Positions 9,493-18,680 of a stretch of DNA of 64,000 nucleotides are shown in pieces. The stretch spans positions 86,755-150,754 of the forward strand of contig NZ_WODA01000004.1 of assembly GCF_009729855.1 (NCBI RefSeq), in the 5' to 3' direction. This stretch comes from Agromyces luteolus (GTDB taxonomy: Bacteria > Actinomycetota > Actinomycetes > Actinomycetales > Microbacteriaceae). The first letter of the stretch is position 1. The number at the start of each line of letters is the position of its first letter. The notes beneath the pieces are model-generated. The model saw only the letters and a program-made list of their open reading frames with translations. It was not told the DNA's origin and ran no database searches. Made by a program: the position numbers and the translations under genes.

Positions 9493-9536
9493 ACGCTAGG
9501 TCGAAACCACGTTGTTAGTCAAGGCCGACTAGACAA
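9493..9536 (-). promoter_or_regulatory. Promoter and TetR-type operator of the hydrolase/ABC operon
   Basis: On the minus strand, TTGACT (9517-9522) and TAGCGT (9493-9498) form a -35/-10 pair with an 18-bp spacer. TTGTTAGTC (9512-9520) and GACTAGACAA (9527-9536) form a near-perfect inverted repeat covering the -35 box, a typical TetR repressor site. The leader to the GTG start is about 35-40 nt. Confidence 0.55.
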
Positions 9537-9681
9537 TAAACTCCGAAATGTGGGACGATCGGCTCGACGCCGGCGAGCCGAGCCGGACGTCCGCGTCGGC
9601 TATCGTGCGAGGCGACGAGCCGGTGCGAGCCGGCGCGCCCGAGCGGGGCCGCCGAGACGCGGACACAGGAGGGAGACGAGG

Positions 9682-10278
9682 ATGGCGCGACCTTCCGTCG
9701 CCGACGAGCGGAGACGCCAGATCGTGGCGGCGACCATCCGCACGATCGGCGAGCACGGCATCGCGGGCGCGAGCCTCGACCGCATCGCGACAGAGGTCGG
9801 CATGTCGCGCGGCCATGTGCGCCACTTCGTCGGCAATCGCGAGGAGCTCCTCCGCGAGAGCGCGCGCCGGTTCTTCTACGACGGCACCGACGGCGAGTCC
9901 GTCCTCCCCGCCGAGGTCGACACCGTGGCATCCGCCGTCGACTTCCTCTTCAGCGAGTCGTTCGCGGCCGCCGGCACCGAGAACGCCGTCGTCATCGGCC
10001 TGGTCGAGGCGGCGCGCACCGACACCGTGATCGCCGAGGTCCTGACCACCGCGTACGAGGGGACGCATCGGCGGATCGCCGCGATGCTCGCCGCCGAGCA
10101 CCCGGATGCCGACCCGGGCCTCCGCCGCACCGTCGCCTACGGAATCGTGGCGAGCGCGCTGCACAACGTCTTCCTCAACGACATCGCGTCGGTGTCGACG
10201 GTCGACCCCGATGCCCGACGCTCGGCCGAGCTGCTCATCGCCGCGCTGGGCCGCGCCGACGGCGGGGCATCCGGCTGA
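9682..10278 (+). CDS. TetR family transcriptional regulator
   Basis: 198-aa regulator with an N-terminal TetR HTH (about residues 10-55): ERRRQIVAATIRTIGEHG, then DRIATEVGMSRGHVRHFVGNREELL. An effector-binding helical domain follows. ATG at 9682 has GGGAG upstream. It is transcribed divergently from the CocE/DUF3237/ABC/amidase operon, and the 232-nt gap contains an inverted repeat overlapping that operon's promoter. The simplest reading is that it represses the operon until the imported compound or a breakdown product binds it. Confidence 0.88.
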   Translation: MARPSVADERRRQIVAATIRTIGEHGIAGASLDRIATEVGMSRGHVRHFVGNREELLRESARRFFYDGTDGESVLPAEVDTVASAVDFLFSESFAAAGTENAVVIGLVEAARTDTVIAEVLTTAYEGTHRRIAAMLAAEHPDADPGLRRTVAYGIVASALHNVFLNDIASVSTVDPDARRSAELLIAALGRADGGASG

Positions 10279-10301
10279 GCCTCGCGCACCCTGCCGATGG
10301 C

Positions 10302-11093
10302 GTGTCGTCGAGCCGCGTCGAGTCGGATACAGTCGGCGGCATAGACGTCATCACCGCTCCCGCATCCGCGGCCCCGCCGACCCGTCGGTGGGGTCTTCTT
10401 CATGCCCTCGCGGGCGTGGGGATCTTCGTCGTCGGCATCTTCGGGCCGGCGTTGCTGCCCGTGGAGTGGCTGACCTACCCGGTCTGGCTGGCCCTGAGCC
10501 TCGCCATGCCGGTGCTCGTCGTCGGCTGGATCGTGTTCGTGTCTCGGAGGTGGGGCACCGGCAGCCTGATCCGCGACTACGGCCTGTCGTTCCGGTGGAT
10601 CGACCTCCTGGGGATCCCCGTCGCGTTCGCGGCGATCTGGTTCCTCGAACCGTTCGCCGTGTACGTCGCGCTGCTGATGTTCGGCGATCCCGGCGGGCTC
10701 GACTCGAACGTGTTCCCCTCACCCGATCCGATGATCTGGCTGCCGACCGTCGTGCTCGCGGTCGTCGCGGCCCCGTTCATCGAGGAGGTCGTCTTCCGGG
10801 GCATGCTCCAGCCGTCGCTGAAGCGGTGGTTCGACGGGCCGGATCCCGATCAGACGCGCAGCTTCCGTGCCACGAACGCGGCCATCGTGCTCACCGCACT
10901 GCTGTTCGCCTCGCTCCACCTGCCGCAGGCCTTCGCCGGCGTCAACGGCGTCGCGCTTGCTGCGGCCACGTTCCTCTCCGGGATCGTGCTCGGCGCCCTC
11001 GCCATGGCGACTCGCCGCACCGCACCGTCCATCGTCGTGCACGCCGCGTCCAACCTCGTCGCGACCGCGTCGGCGTACGGGCTCGTGGCCTGA
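10302..11093 (+). CDS. CPBP family intramembrane glutamic protease
   Basis: 263-aa polytopic membrane protein of the CPBP/Abi (CAAX-protease-like) family. All three family motifs are present: EEVVFRG (Glu161, Glu162, Arg166), FASLH (His206) and VVHAASN (His247, Asn251). About seven hydrophobic segments are visible. The GTG start at 10302 has no strong ribosome binding site, so the first 20-odd residues are uncertain. It lies 23 nt after the TetR gene and could be read through from it. Bacterial members act in membrane protein processing, bacteriocin self-immunity or unknown roles; the substrate here is unknown. Confidence 0.85.
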   Translation: MSSSRVESDTVGGIDVITAPASAAPPTRRWGLLHALAGVGIFVVGIFGPALLPVEWLTYPVWLALSLAMPVLVVGWIVFVSRRWGTGSLIRDYGLSFRWIDLLGIPVAFAAIWFLEPFAVYVALLMFGDPGGLDSNVFPSPDPMIWLPTVVLAVVAAPFIEEVVFRGMLQPSLKRWFDGPDPDQTRSFRATNAAIVLTALLFASLHLPQAFAGVNGVALAAATFLSGIVLGALAMATRRTAPSIVVHAASNLVATASAYGLVA

Positions 11094-11102
11094 CGTCGAT
11101 CA

Positions 11103-12044
11103 TCAGTCGGCGGACACTGGACCCGCGACCCGCATCGTCTCCCCCGCCCGCGCCGCGAAGGCCGTCGCCTCCGCGGCGATCGTGCGACGCATGACCTCGA
11201 CCGCGGCCGTCGGCGCGACATCCGCCGGCATCGCCAGGCTGATCGTCCGGTCGAGCGCGCGCTCGGCGAGCCGCACCGCCCGGAGCCTCGGGCGGTCGAT
11301 GAGCACGAGCGCCGGCACGATCGCGACGCCGAGTCCGCGCTCGACGAAGCGCAGCACGGCATCCATCTCGGCGCCTTCGAGCACGACCTCGGGTGCGAGC
11401 GACGCAACGCGGAAGGCGGCATCCGTCGCCGCCCGCAGGTCGTAGGTCGAGCTGAAGACGATCTGCGGCAGCCGCGCGACCTCGGCGAGCGAGATCGTCT
11501 CGCGGTCGGTCACCGGCGGTGCTGCGGCGGATGACACGACCACGAGCTCCTCGACGAGCAGCGGCGTCACGGTGACGCGGCCCGGGGCCGTGGCATCCGT
11601 CGTCGTCACGAGCGCGAGGTCGAGCTCGCCGCCCGCGAGTTCGTCGAGGAGGCCGCGCGATCCCTGCTCCGAGAGGTGCAGTTCGATGGCCGGATGCTCC
11701 GCGTGGAACGCGCTGAGCACCTCGGCGACGAGGCTGATGCAGAGGGTCGGGGTGGCGCCGAGGCGCACGCGGCCTCGCTCGAGGCCGGCGAGCTCGGCGA
11801 GTTCGCGGCGCACCGATTCGGCGTCGGCGAGCATGCGCCTGGCGAGGGGCAGCAGCGACTCGCCCGCGACCGTGAGCGTCGAGCCGCCCCGGGCGCGGTG
11901 GAACAGCTCGGCGCCGAGGTCATGCTCGAGCGCCGCGATCTGGCGGCTGAGCGACGGCTGCGCGAGGTAGAGCTCCTCGGCGGCGCGCGTGAAGTTGCCG
12001 AACCGCGCGACCTCGACGAACGACCGGAGCTGCTCGAGATTCAT
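11103..12044 (-). CDS. LysR family transcriptional regulator
   Basis: 313-aa LysR regulator. The winged HTH covers residues 1-60, with LEQLRSFVEVARFGNFTRAAEELYLAQPSLSRQIAALEHDLG containing the classic AQPSLSRQI recognition helix. A two-lobed effector domain follows from about residue 90 (RVRLGATPTL). It is divergent from the flavoprotein gene at 12122, separated by 77 nt. LysR proteins usually activate the divergent target, so it probably controls that gene. The co-inducer is unknown. Confidence 0.9.
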   Translation of the reverse strand: MNLEQLRSFVEVARFGNFTRAAEELYLAQPSLSRQIAALEHDLGAELFHRARGGSTLTVAGESLLPLARRMLADAESVRRELAELAGLERGRVRLGATPTLCISLVAEVLSAFHAEHPAIELHLSEQGSRGLLDELAGGELDLALVTTTDATAPGRVTVTPLLVEELVVVSSAAAPPVTDRETISLAEVARLPQIVFSSTYDLRAATDAAFRVASLAPEVVLEGAEMDAVLRFVERGLGVAIVPALVLIDRPRLRAVRLAERALDRTISLAMPADVAPTAAVEVMRRTIAAEATAFAARAGETMRVAGPVSAD

Positions 12045-12059
12045 GTCGATAGCCTACAC

Positions 12060-12083
12060 GCATCGATATCACGCCGAAGATGC
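12060..12083. promoter_or_regulatory. Inverted repeat in LysR/flavoprotein intergenic region
   Basis: GCATC (12060-12064) and GATGC (12079-12083) form a dyad in the 77-bp divergent gap. Its position fits a LysR binding site controlling both genes. Confidence 0.4.
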
Positions 12084-12121
12084 ATTGGACGGATGTAACC
12101 GGCCGACCTAGCGTGGAGCGC

Positions 12122-13858
12122 ATGACTGCTTCGGAACGCCAGATCTCCACCACCGTCCTCGTCATCGGCACGGGCGGCTCGGGCCTGCGCGCCGCGATCG
12201 AGCTCGCCGAGGCGGGCGTCGACGTGCTCGCGCTGGGCAAGCGCGCGAAGTCCGACGCCCACACCTCGCTCGCGGCGGGCGGCATCAACGCCGCGCTCGC
12301 CACCATGGACGCCGACGACAGCTGGCAGCAGCACGCCGCCGACACCCTGAAGGAGAGTTACCTCCTCGCCGACCCGCGCACGGTCGAGACGGTCACCAAG
12401 GGCGCGGCCCGCGGCATCCAGGACCTCGAGCGCTACGGCATGCCGTTCGCCCGCGAGGAGGACGGCCGCATCTCGCAGCGCTTCTTCGGCGCGCACACCT
12501 ACCGCCGCACCGCGTTCGCGGGCGACTACACGGGCCTCGAGATCCAGCGCACCCTCGTCAACCGCGCCGCGCAGCTCGGCGTGCCGATCCTCGACACGGT
12601 CTACGTCACGCGCATCCTCGTGAACGACGACGGCGCGGTCTTCGGCGCCTACGGCTTCGACCTCGAGGACGGCACCCGCTACCTCATCCACGCCGACGCC
12701 GTGATCCTCGCCGCCGGCGGCCACAACCGCATCTGGCGGCGCACCTCCTCGCGTCGCGACGAGAACACGGGCGACTCGTGGCGCCTCGCCGTCGAGGCCG
12801 GCGGCCGCGTGCGCGACCCCGAGCTCGTGCAGTTCCACCCGTCGGGCATCATCGAGCCCGAGAGCGCCGCGGGAACCCTCATCAGCGAGGCGGCGCGAGG
12901 CGAAGGCGGCATCCTCACCAACGCCCTCGGCGAGCGCTTCATGGCGAAGTACGACCCCGAGCGCATGGAGCTCTCGACGCGCGACCGCGTCGCCCTGGCG
13001 GCGTACACCGAGATCAAGGAAGGCCGCGGCACGCCCAACGGGGGTGTCTGGCTCGATATCTCGCACCTCCCGCGCGAGACGATCATGCAGCGCCTCCCCC
13101 GCGTCTACCAGACCATGCTCGAGCTGCAGATGCGCGACATCACCAGGGAGCCGATCGAGATCGCGCCCACCGCGCACTACTCGATGGGCGGCGTCTGGGT
13201 GCGCCCCGACGACCACGGCACGGATGTCCCGGGGCTGTACGCGATCGGCGAGGCCTCGTCGGGCCTGCACGGCGCCAACCGGCTCGGCGGCAACTCGCTC
13301 ATCGAGCTGCTCGTGTTCGGACGCATCGTCGGACAGGCCGCTGCGGCCTACTCGGCCGGGCTCGACGCGCAGCGGCGTTCGGCGTCCGCGGTCCGGGCGG
13401 CGCGCGCCGAGATCGACGACCTGCTGGCCGCGGATGGCGCGGAGAACGTGCGCGCCCTGCAGCGCGCCATCCGGAACACCATGACCGAGCACGCCGGCGT
13501 CGTGCGCGACGAGCAGGGCCTGCTCGCCGGCCTCGCCGAGCTCGACGCGATCGAGGCCCGCATGGCCGACATCGGCGTGCACCCCGACCTCGCCGGCTAC
13601 CAGGACCTCGCCCACGCATTCGACCTGAAGTCGGCAGCGATGGCCGCCCGCGCGACGCTCGAGGCCGCGCTCGAGCGTCGCGAGACCCGCGGATGCCACA
13701 ACCGCAGCGACCACCCCGAGACGGATGCCTCGCTGCAGGTCAACCTCGTGTGGTCGCCGTCCACGGGCGTGACCCGCGAGTCGATCCCGCCGATCCCCGA
13801 CGAGATCGCGGCACTCATGGAGCGCGAGGTGTCGACGGCCGGGAAGCTCGTGGAGTGA
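12122..13858 (+). CDS. Succinate dehydrogenase/fumarate reductase-type flavoprotein
   Basis: 578-aa FAD-dependent dicarboxylate oxidoreductase of the SdhA/FrdA/L-aspartate oxidase superfamily. The FAD-binding fold starts at GTGGSG (residues 16-21). DAHTSLAAGGINA contains His47 in the position used for covalent FAD in SdhA/FrdA, which favours a fumarate reductase-like enzyme over L-aspartate oxidase. QFHPSGI, STRDRVALA, HYSMGGVW and GANRLGGNSL are the substrate and capping-domain landmarks. ATG at 12122 is used; the upstream in-frame ATG at 12080 overlaps the promoter region. No iron-sulphur or membrane-anchor subunit gene is adjacent, so it may be soluble or use partners elsewhere. A divergent LysR gene is the likely regulator. 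Confidence 0.85.
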   Translation: MTASERQISTTVLVIGTGGSGLRAAIELAEAGVDVLALGKRAKSDAHTSLAAGGINAALATMDADDSWQQHAADTLKESYLLADPRTVETVTKGAARGIQDLERYGMPFAREEDGRISQRFFGAHTYRRTAFAGDYTGLEIQRTLVNRAAQLGVPILDTVYVTRILVNDDGAVFGAYGFDLEDGTRYLIHADAVILAAGGHNRIWRRTSSRRDENTGDSWRLAVEAGGRVRDPELVQFHPSGIIEPESAAGTLISEAARGEGGILTNALGERFMAKYDPERMELSTRDRVALAAYTEIKEGRGTPNGGVWLDISHLPRETIMQRLPRVYQTMLELQMRDITREPIEIAPTAHYSMGGVWVRPDDHGTDVPGLYAIGEASSGLHGANRLGGNSLIELLVFGRIVGQAAAAYSAGLDAQRRSASAVRAARAEIDDLLAADGAENVRALQRAIRNTMTEHAGVVRDEQGLLAGLAELDAIEARMADIGVHPDLAGYQDLAHAFDLKSAAMAARATLEAALERRETRGCHNRSDHPETDASLQVNLVWSPSTGVTRESIPPIPDEIAALMEREVSTAGKLVE

Positions 13859-13867
13859 CCTGCCCCG

Positions 13868-14656
13868 TCACCCCACCGACGGCCCGGACGGGCGGCGCCC
13901 CGACCGGATGCGGGCGAGGATCACGCGAGGAAGGGCTGCGAGGTGCGCCGCCAATCCGTCGTGGGCTTCGGCGTGGCGCGCGCGATACCGGCCGATGCCG
14001 ATGATCGAGACGCCGAGCAGCAGGAACGCGAAGAGGATGCCGCCGATGTACGCGAACGACGAGTCGTAGCCGGCGATGTGCGGGTCGAGGAACCCGTACG
14101 GGTACCACCACTCCGCGCTGCCGTCGGGGTTCGGCACGAGTTCGCCGCGGATCATCGTGTAGACCGTCCAGACGAGCGGGTAGCTGACGATCACCGCGAG
14201 CGACCGCCACGGGAGCCCGCGACGCCTCGTGGCGAACAGCAGGTCGAGCATGAAGTAGAGCGGAAGCACGACGTGGAGCGTCTCGGTGGCCCACGAGTCC
14301 AGGTTCGCGACCCAGAGCGGGTCGGTCGCGGCGATCGCGGCCGGCTCGCCTCGCAGCAGAACGTTGAACACGACGCCGAGCAGGATCACCGGCCCGGTGA
14401 CCGCGGCGATCGCCAGCGCGATGCCGACGGGCTCGGGCGAGGTGCCGCGGTGCCGGCGCATCCAGTGCGCCGCGATCGACAGCACGACGATGCTGAGGAT
14501 CGACGACACGATCGTGAACATGCTGAAGTAGTTCGCCAGCACGAGGCCGAGATCCTGGCCGTCGCGCGCCGCGCGATCGATGTTGACCAGCAGTCCGGCG
14601 AGGACGCCCGAACCCGCGACGATCGCGGCGGCGACCCTGAACCACACCCAACGCAT
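13868..14656 (-). CDS. Pr6Pr family membrane protein
   Basis: 262-aa integral membrane protein with six hydrophobic segments, matching the actinobacterial Pr6Pr group. Landmarks are FSMFTIVSSILSIVVL in the second helix, ETLHVVLPLYFMLD in the middle, and a conserved WYPYGFLDPH stretch before the last helix. ATG at 14656 is chosen because a GGGGGG tract lies just upstream; the longer open frame to 14740 has no ribosome binding site. It converges with the flavoprotein gene, only 9 nt away. Function unknown. Confidence 0.78.
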   Translation of the reverse strand: MRWVWFRVAAAIVAGSGVLAGLLVNIDRAARDGQDLGLVLANYFSMFTIVSSILSIVVLSIAAHWMRRHRGTSPEPVGIALAIAAVTGPVILLGVVFNVLLRGEPAAIAATDPLWVANLDSWATETLHVVLPLYFMLDLLFATRRRGLPWRSLAVIVSYPLVWTVYTMIRGELVPNPDGSAEWWYPYGFLDPHIAGYDSSFAYIGGILFAFLLLGVSIIGIGRYRARHAEAHDGLAAHLAALPRVILARIRSGRRPSGPSVG

Positions 14657-14770
14657 GAGAACCCCCCAGTTGCACTGCGACGAGTTCGGGTTGAGGACGT
14701 TGTAGTGCCTCCGGGGATCCGGCCGCCGGAACTCTGGCACAAAGATTGAGGAAATCTCGATGAAGAGTGC

Positions 14771-16849
14771 TCAGCGCTGTGGGATAGCTCCAAACTCGAC
14801 CACCGCGGGCCCGACCTCGACCCGCTCGCCACGCACGAGCGTCGCACCGGCAGGAACCTGCACCGTCACGCCCTCCGCGTCGGCATGCACGAACAGGTCG
14901 CCGAGCGGGGTCGGCACGACCGCCGACGCCCACTCGAGGCCGCCGAGCCGCGGCTCGACCTCGAAGCGCGTCCAGCCGTCGTCGAGCGGCCGCAGTCCGA
15001 GCACCGCCTCCGGAATGAGCGCGGCGGGCCCGGCCGACCAGGCGTGGCAGAGGCTACGCCCGAACGGCCGCCCGTACATGGCCAGGTCGTCGCCGCCCGA
15101 CGGCCCCTCCTCCCAGAAGGTGCCCGGGCCGGCGTCGAGCATGGCACCCCAGATCCGTTCGATCTCCTCGAGCACCGCGTCGTGCTCGCCCGCGGCGAGC
15201 CTCGCGCGGAGCCGGAATGCGGTCATGAACGGCGTGCCGGCCGTGCCGGTGCGGATCGAGGACGCGACCCCGTCTGGCACGCCGTCGGAGTGGAGCCCCG
15301 CGAGCACGGCGAGGAAGTTCGCGTAGGGAGCGGGCGAGGAGGTCGTGGCATCCGCTCCGAGGTAGTCGGCCCAGCGGTCGGTCTCGGCGAGCCATCCGCT
15401 CGACCGCACGGTGGACTCGACGAGGTCGGCAAGCGCGCTCCATCGCGCCGCGCCCGCGTGCTCGACGCGATCGAGCAGCCGGGCCGCGCTGCGGAGCGCC
15501 CAGCACCACAGCATCTGCAGCGCCACCGGGTCGCGGCCGTGCTCGATCGCGAGCCCCCAGTCGAGGAACACCGAGCCCGGGCCGGAGTCGACGAATCCGC
15601 CGCGCTGCGCCTCGGGCCGGAAGACGCCGCGATCGTCGGCGAACCGGGCGAGGTCGGCGACGAACGCGTCGACGTGCGCCGCCTCGCGCTCGGCGAACCC
15701 GCGATCGCCGAAGTACCGCACGTACAGGTCGGCATTGACGACCCACCACAGCGAGTAGTCGGCGATGCCGTTGACGTACCCGTGGTCCGGGCGGCCGAGC
15801 GCCACGAGCCCGTCGGCGACGACTCCGCCGTCGCCGAGTGCGAACGCGTTGGCGAGGGTGCTGAGCGCCTGGTCGCCGGCCCACGGCATGCGGTCGCGCT
15901 TGATCCCGTCGATCATCAGCCCCTGGTCGCAGACCCGGAGCGTGTACTGCGCCGCCGCCCAGACCCGGGTGAGCCGGTCGTCGGAGCACGCGAACGCCCC
16001 GGGGCGCGCGATCGGCGTCACCTCGGCGCGCACGCGCACCTCGGGGGGCGCGGCATCCGCCCCGATCGAGAGGTACCTGAAGCCGAGCGGATGCCTCGTG
16101 GCCCACCCCTCCTCGACGCGGATCACGTCGTGGCGCGTCTCGCGATCGGTCTCCTCGGCGAGCGCCTCGGCCTCGCTCTCGCCGCTGCCGACGACCGGCT
16201 GCGGGCCGCGCGGGAGGACCGGGGTGCCGAGGAGCGGCGCACCGGCGTCGTAGAGCCCGTCCGGGCGCCGGGCCACGGCGACCTCGACGTGACCGGGTGC
16301 CTCGAGGTGCGGGGGCCGCTCGCCGCCGGGGCGGAGCGCGATCGATTCCCACGGGCCGTCGTCGACCGACGCCGCCCAGTCGGCGAGCGCCGCAGCGGCA
16401 GGGATGCCGAGCGCCGGCGCGTCGCCGGTGCGCGCCACGACGTGGAACTCGACGACGGTGCCCACGACCGGCACCTCGAACCGGAGGTCGTCGCCGACGA
16501 CGACGACCCCGGTCGCGAGGGAGGCCGGCCCCGCGGCATCCGCTCGCACGGAGACCTCGGCGCGCCCCGCGACGCGGACCGTCACCAGCACGGCCGCAGT
16601 CGTGACCGCCCGGAACCGCACGTGCTGCGCGGGCCGGCCGTGGTTGCGCGGGTAGTGCACGTGCCGGTTCGCCGCGAATCCGTCGTCGACCAGCCGGCCG
16701 AGCAGCGCCAGCTCGTACTGGTCGCGCCCGTACGCCCACGCGCGGTCGGCCGCGCGCGGCACCACGTCGGCGTCGTCGAAGGGCTGCGGCGAGCGGGTCC
16801 GGACCCACCGCCGCAGCTCGTCGATCGAGCGCGGCGGCTGCTGCGGCAT
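14771..16849 (-). CDS. GH78-type (six-hairpin) sugar hydrolase, alpha-L-rhamnosidase-related
   Basis: 692-aa (alpha/alpha)6-barrel glycoside hydrolase related to GH78. The family's acidic motif appears as DGIKRDRMPWAGDQ near residue 314, replacing the DCPQRDERLGWTGD form of the paralogue at 21314. The C-terminal WEEGPSGGDD and SLCHAWSAGP segments match the GH78 barrel end, followed by a small beta-sandwich. No signal peptide is present, so it should act in the cytoplasm on imported oligosaccharide. It begins 3 nt after the stop of the sugar permease and is the last gene of that importer operon. The substrate is probably a rhamnoside; the diverged motif leaves specificity open. Confidence 0.8.
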   Translation of the reverse strand: MPQQPPRSIDELRRWVRTRSPQPFDDADVVPRAADRAWAYGRDQYELALLGRLVDDGFAANRHVHYPRNHGRPAQHVRFRAVTTAAVLVTVRVAGRAEVSVRADAAGPASLATGVVVVGDDLRFEVPVVGTVVEFHVVARTGDAPALGIPAAAALADWAASVDDGPWESIALRPGGERPPHLEAPGHVEVAVARRPDGLYDAGAPLLGTPVLPRGPQPVVGSGESEAEALAEETDRETRHDVIRVEEGWATRHPLGFRYLSIGADAAPPEVRVRAEVTPIARPGAFACSDDRLTRVWAAAQYTLRVCDQGLMIDGIKRDRMPWAGDQALSTLANAFALGDGGVVADGLVALGRPDHGYVNGIADYSLWWVVNADLYVRYFGDRGFAEREAAHVDAFVADLARFADDRGVFRPEAQRGGFVDSGPGSVFLDWGLAIEHGRDPVALQMLWCWALRSAARLLDRVEHAGAARWSALADLVESTVRSSGWLAETDRWADYLGADATTSSPAPYANFLAVLAGLHSDGVPDGVASSIRTGTAGTPFMTAFRLRARLAAGEHDAVLEEIERIWGAMLDAGPGTFWEEGPSGGDDLAMYGRPFGRSLCHAWSAGPAALIPEAVLGLRPLDDGWTRFEVEPRLGGLEWASAVVPTPLGDLFVHADAEGVTVQVPAGATLVRGERVEVGPAVVEFGAIPQR

Positions 16850-16852
16850 CCG

Positions 16853-17683
16853 TCAGCCCTTCACGGCGCCGGAGGTCATGCCGGCGACGATCTGCCGCTG
16901 GAAGAAGATGTACATGATCAGCGGCGGGATGGTGATGAGCAGCACGTCGGCGAAGAGCAGGTTGAACGAGCTCACCGACTGCGAGATGTAGTTGAACGTC
17001 GTCAGCTGCACGGTCGCGTTCTCGTCGCCCGGCAGGAAGTACAGCGCGTACGTGAAGTCGTTGAAGACGAACACGGCCTGCACGACGATGACGGTCACGA
17101 TGACCGAGCGCAGCAGCGGGAAGATCACGCGGAAGAACAGCTTGACCGGTCCGGCGCCGTCGATGATCGCCGCCTCGTCGAGCTCGCGCGGGATGGTCGC
17201 GACGAACGCCCGGAAGAGCAGGATGCAGAACGAGAGCCCGAAGGCGACGTGCACCGCGATGAGGCCGATGAGCGTCTTGAAGAGGCCCAGGCCCTGCAGC
17301 ACCCAGATGGTCGGCACGACGGCCGGCGGGATGATCAGCCCCGCGAGCACGAGCGTGTTCACGAGCGGGTTCCAGCGCGACTTCCGCCGCTGCAGGACGT
17401 AGCCGACCATCGCGCCGAGCACGACCATGATCGCGACGGCGCCGACGGTGAGGACCGTGCTGTTGAAGAAGGCGCGGACGAGCAGCCAGTCCCGGTTCTG
17501 CAGCACCGTGACGATGTTCTCGAAGAACACCCACTCGGTCGGCCAGCTGAACTCGAGGAACGAGGCTTCGGCCTGGGTCTTTCCCGCGGTGAAGACGATG
17601 AACGTGAACGGGACGATGAAGATCACGATCGCGACGAGGATGGCGACCGAGCCGCCGCCCCACTTCCATGCGACGTTCCTCAT
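16853..17683 (-). CDS. Carbohydrate ABC transporter permease (MalG type)
   Basis: 276-aa CUT1-family permease with six transmembrane segments. The coupling motif is ELDEAAIIDGAGPVKLFFRVIFPLL, with the typical EAA and G spacing. The C-terminus ends in a Gly-rich QRQIVAGMTSGAVKG tail common to MalG-like proteins. The start ATG at 17683 overlaps the stop of the partner permease (ATGA). It forms the sugar channel with 17680-18615; no dedicated ATPase is encoded nearby, so a shared MsmK-type ATPase elsewhere is expected. Confidence 0.92.
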   Translation of the reverse strand: MRNVAWKWGGGSVAILVAIVIFIVPFTFIVFTAGKTQAEASFLEFSWPTEWVFFENIVTVLQNRDWLLVRAFFNSTVLTVGAVAIMVVLGAMVGYVLQRRKSRWNPLVNTLVLAGLIIPPAVVPTIWVLQGLGLFKTLIGLIAVHVAFGLSFCILLFRAFVATIPRELDEAAIIDGAGPVKLFFRVIFPLLRSVIVTVIVVQAVFVFNDFTYALYFLPGDENATVQLTTFNYISQSVSSFNLLFADVLLITIPPLIMYIFFQRQIVAGMTSGAVKG

Positions 17684-18615
17684 TGGTCGGCCTCCTTGCG
17701 GTTGAGCCACCACGAGAGCGGGAAGATGATCGCGGCCACGACGAGGAACAGCACGACGTTGCCCGCGGTGGAGAGGCCGAAGAACCCGGCCTGGTACTGC
17801 TTGTAGATGACCGAGGCGAGCACGTCGCTCGTGAAGCCGGGGCCGCCGCCCGTCATCGCCCAGATGAGGTCGAACGAGCGCAGGCCGCCGATGAGCGAGA
17901 GCAGCACGACCGTGACCGTCGCCGGACGGAGCAGCGGCAGCGTGATGTGCCGGAAGTTGTTCCAGGCGCCGGCTCCGTCGACCTTCGCGGCCTCGTAGTA
18001 CTCCTGCGGGATCGCGACCATGCCCGCGATGTAGATGAGCGTGGCGAGCCCGACGCCCTTCCAGATGTCGACGAGGGCGACCGAGAGCAGCGCGATCGAG
18101 GGGTCGGTGAGCCACGCCGGACCCTCGATGCCGAGGACCGCGAGCGACTCGTTGATCGGGCCGTCGAAGGGATCCATGAGGACCTTGAAGAGGATGCCGA
18201 CGCCGATCGTGCTGACGAGCACGGGGAAGAAGATCGTGGCGCGGAGGAAGCCGCGGCCGATGATCTGCGAACTGAGCAGCACGCCGAAGAGGAGGCCGAA
18301 GACGACCTTCGCGCCCGAGGTCAGGAACGCGTAGATGAAGGTGTTGATGAAGCCCGTGACGAGCTGCGGCTCCTGGAAGAACCGGATGAAGTTGTCGAAG
18401 CCGATGAACTCGACGTCGAACAGCGTCCACCGCGTCAGCGAGAAGTAGAACGACGCGATCGTCGGGACGAGGAACAGCACGACGTAGAAGACGCCGGCGG
18501 GGATGAAGAACCAGGTCGGGTAGGGGCTCTTCATGGGCTTCCGCCTGCCGGGCTTCGGAGGCGACGTCGCCGTCCTGCCCGTGGCGGTGCGGCCGGTGGC
18601 CGTCGCGGTGGTCAT
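17680..18615 (-). CDS. Carbohydrate ABC transporter permease (MalF type)
   Basis: 311-aa CUT1 permease. A Lys/Arg/Thr-rich cytoplasmic N-terminus of about 30 residues precedes six transmembrane helices. The coupling loop is EYYEAAKVDGAGAWNNFRHITLP. It follows the substrate-binding lipoprotein gene after a 65-nt gap holding a strong hairpin, which may lower permease expression relative to the receptor. Same operon as the GH78-like enzyme. Confidence 0.92.
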   Translation of the reverse strand: MTTATATGRTATGRTATSPPKPGRRKPMKSPYPTWFFIPAGVFYVVLFLVPTIASFYFSLTRWTLFDVEFIGFDNFIRFFQEPQLVTGFINTFIYAFLTSGAKVVFGLLFGVLLSSQIIGRGFLRATIFFPVLVSTIGVGILFKVLMDPFDGPINESLAVLGIEGPAWLTDPSIALLSVALVDIWKGVGLATLIYIAGMVAIPQEYYEAAKVDGAGAWNNFRHITLPLLRPATVTVVLLSLIGGLRSFDLIWAMTGGGPGFTSDVLASVIYKQYQAGFFGLSTAGNVVLFLVVAAIIFPLSWWLNRKEADQ

Positions 18616-18635
18616 GGTGGATCTCCCGGATATGG

Positions 18636-18666
18636 CTGCGGGGCCGGGCGCGGCCCGGCCCCGCAG
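18636..18666 (-). terminator. Intra-operon hairpin between receptor and permease genes
   Basis: CTGCGGGGCCGGG (18636-18648) pairs perfectly with CCCGGCCCCGCAG (18654-18666), a 13-bp stem with a 5-nt loop. No U-tract follows, so it more likely attenuates or protects the receptor message than fully terminates. Confidence 0.55.
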
Positions 18667-18680
18667 TTGAGTGGTACGGC

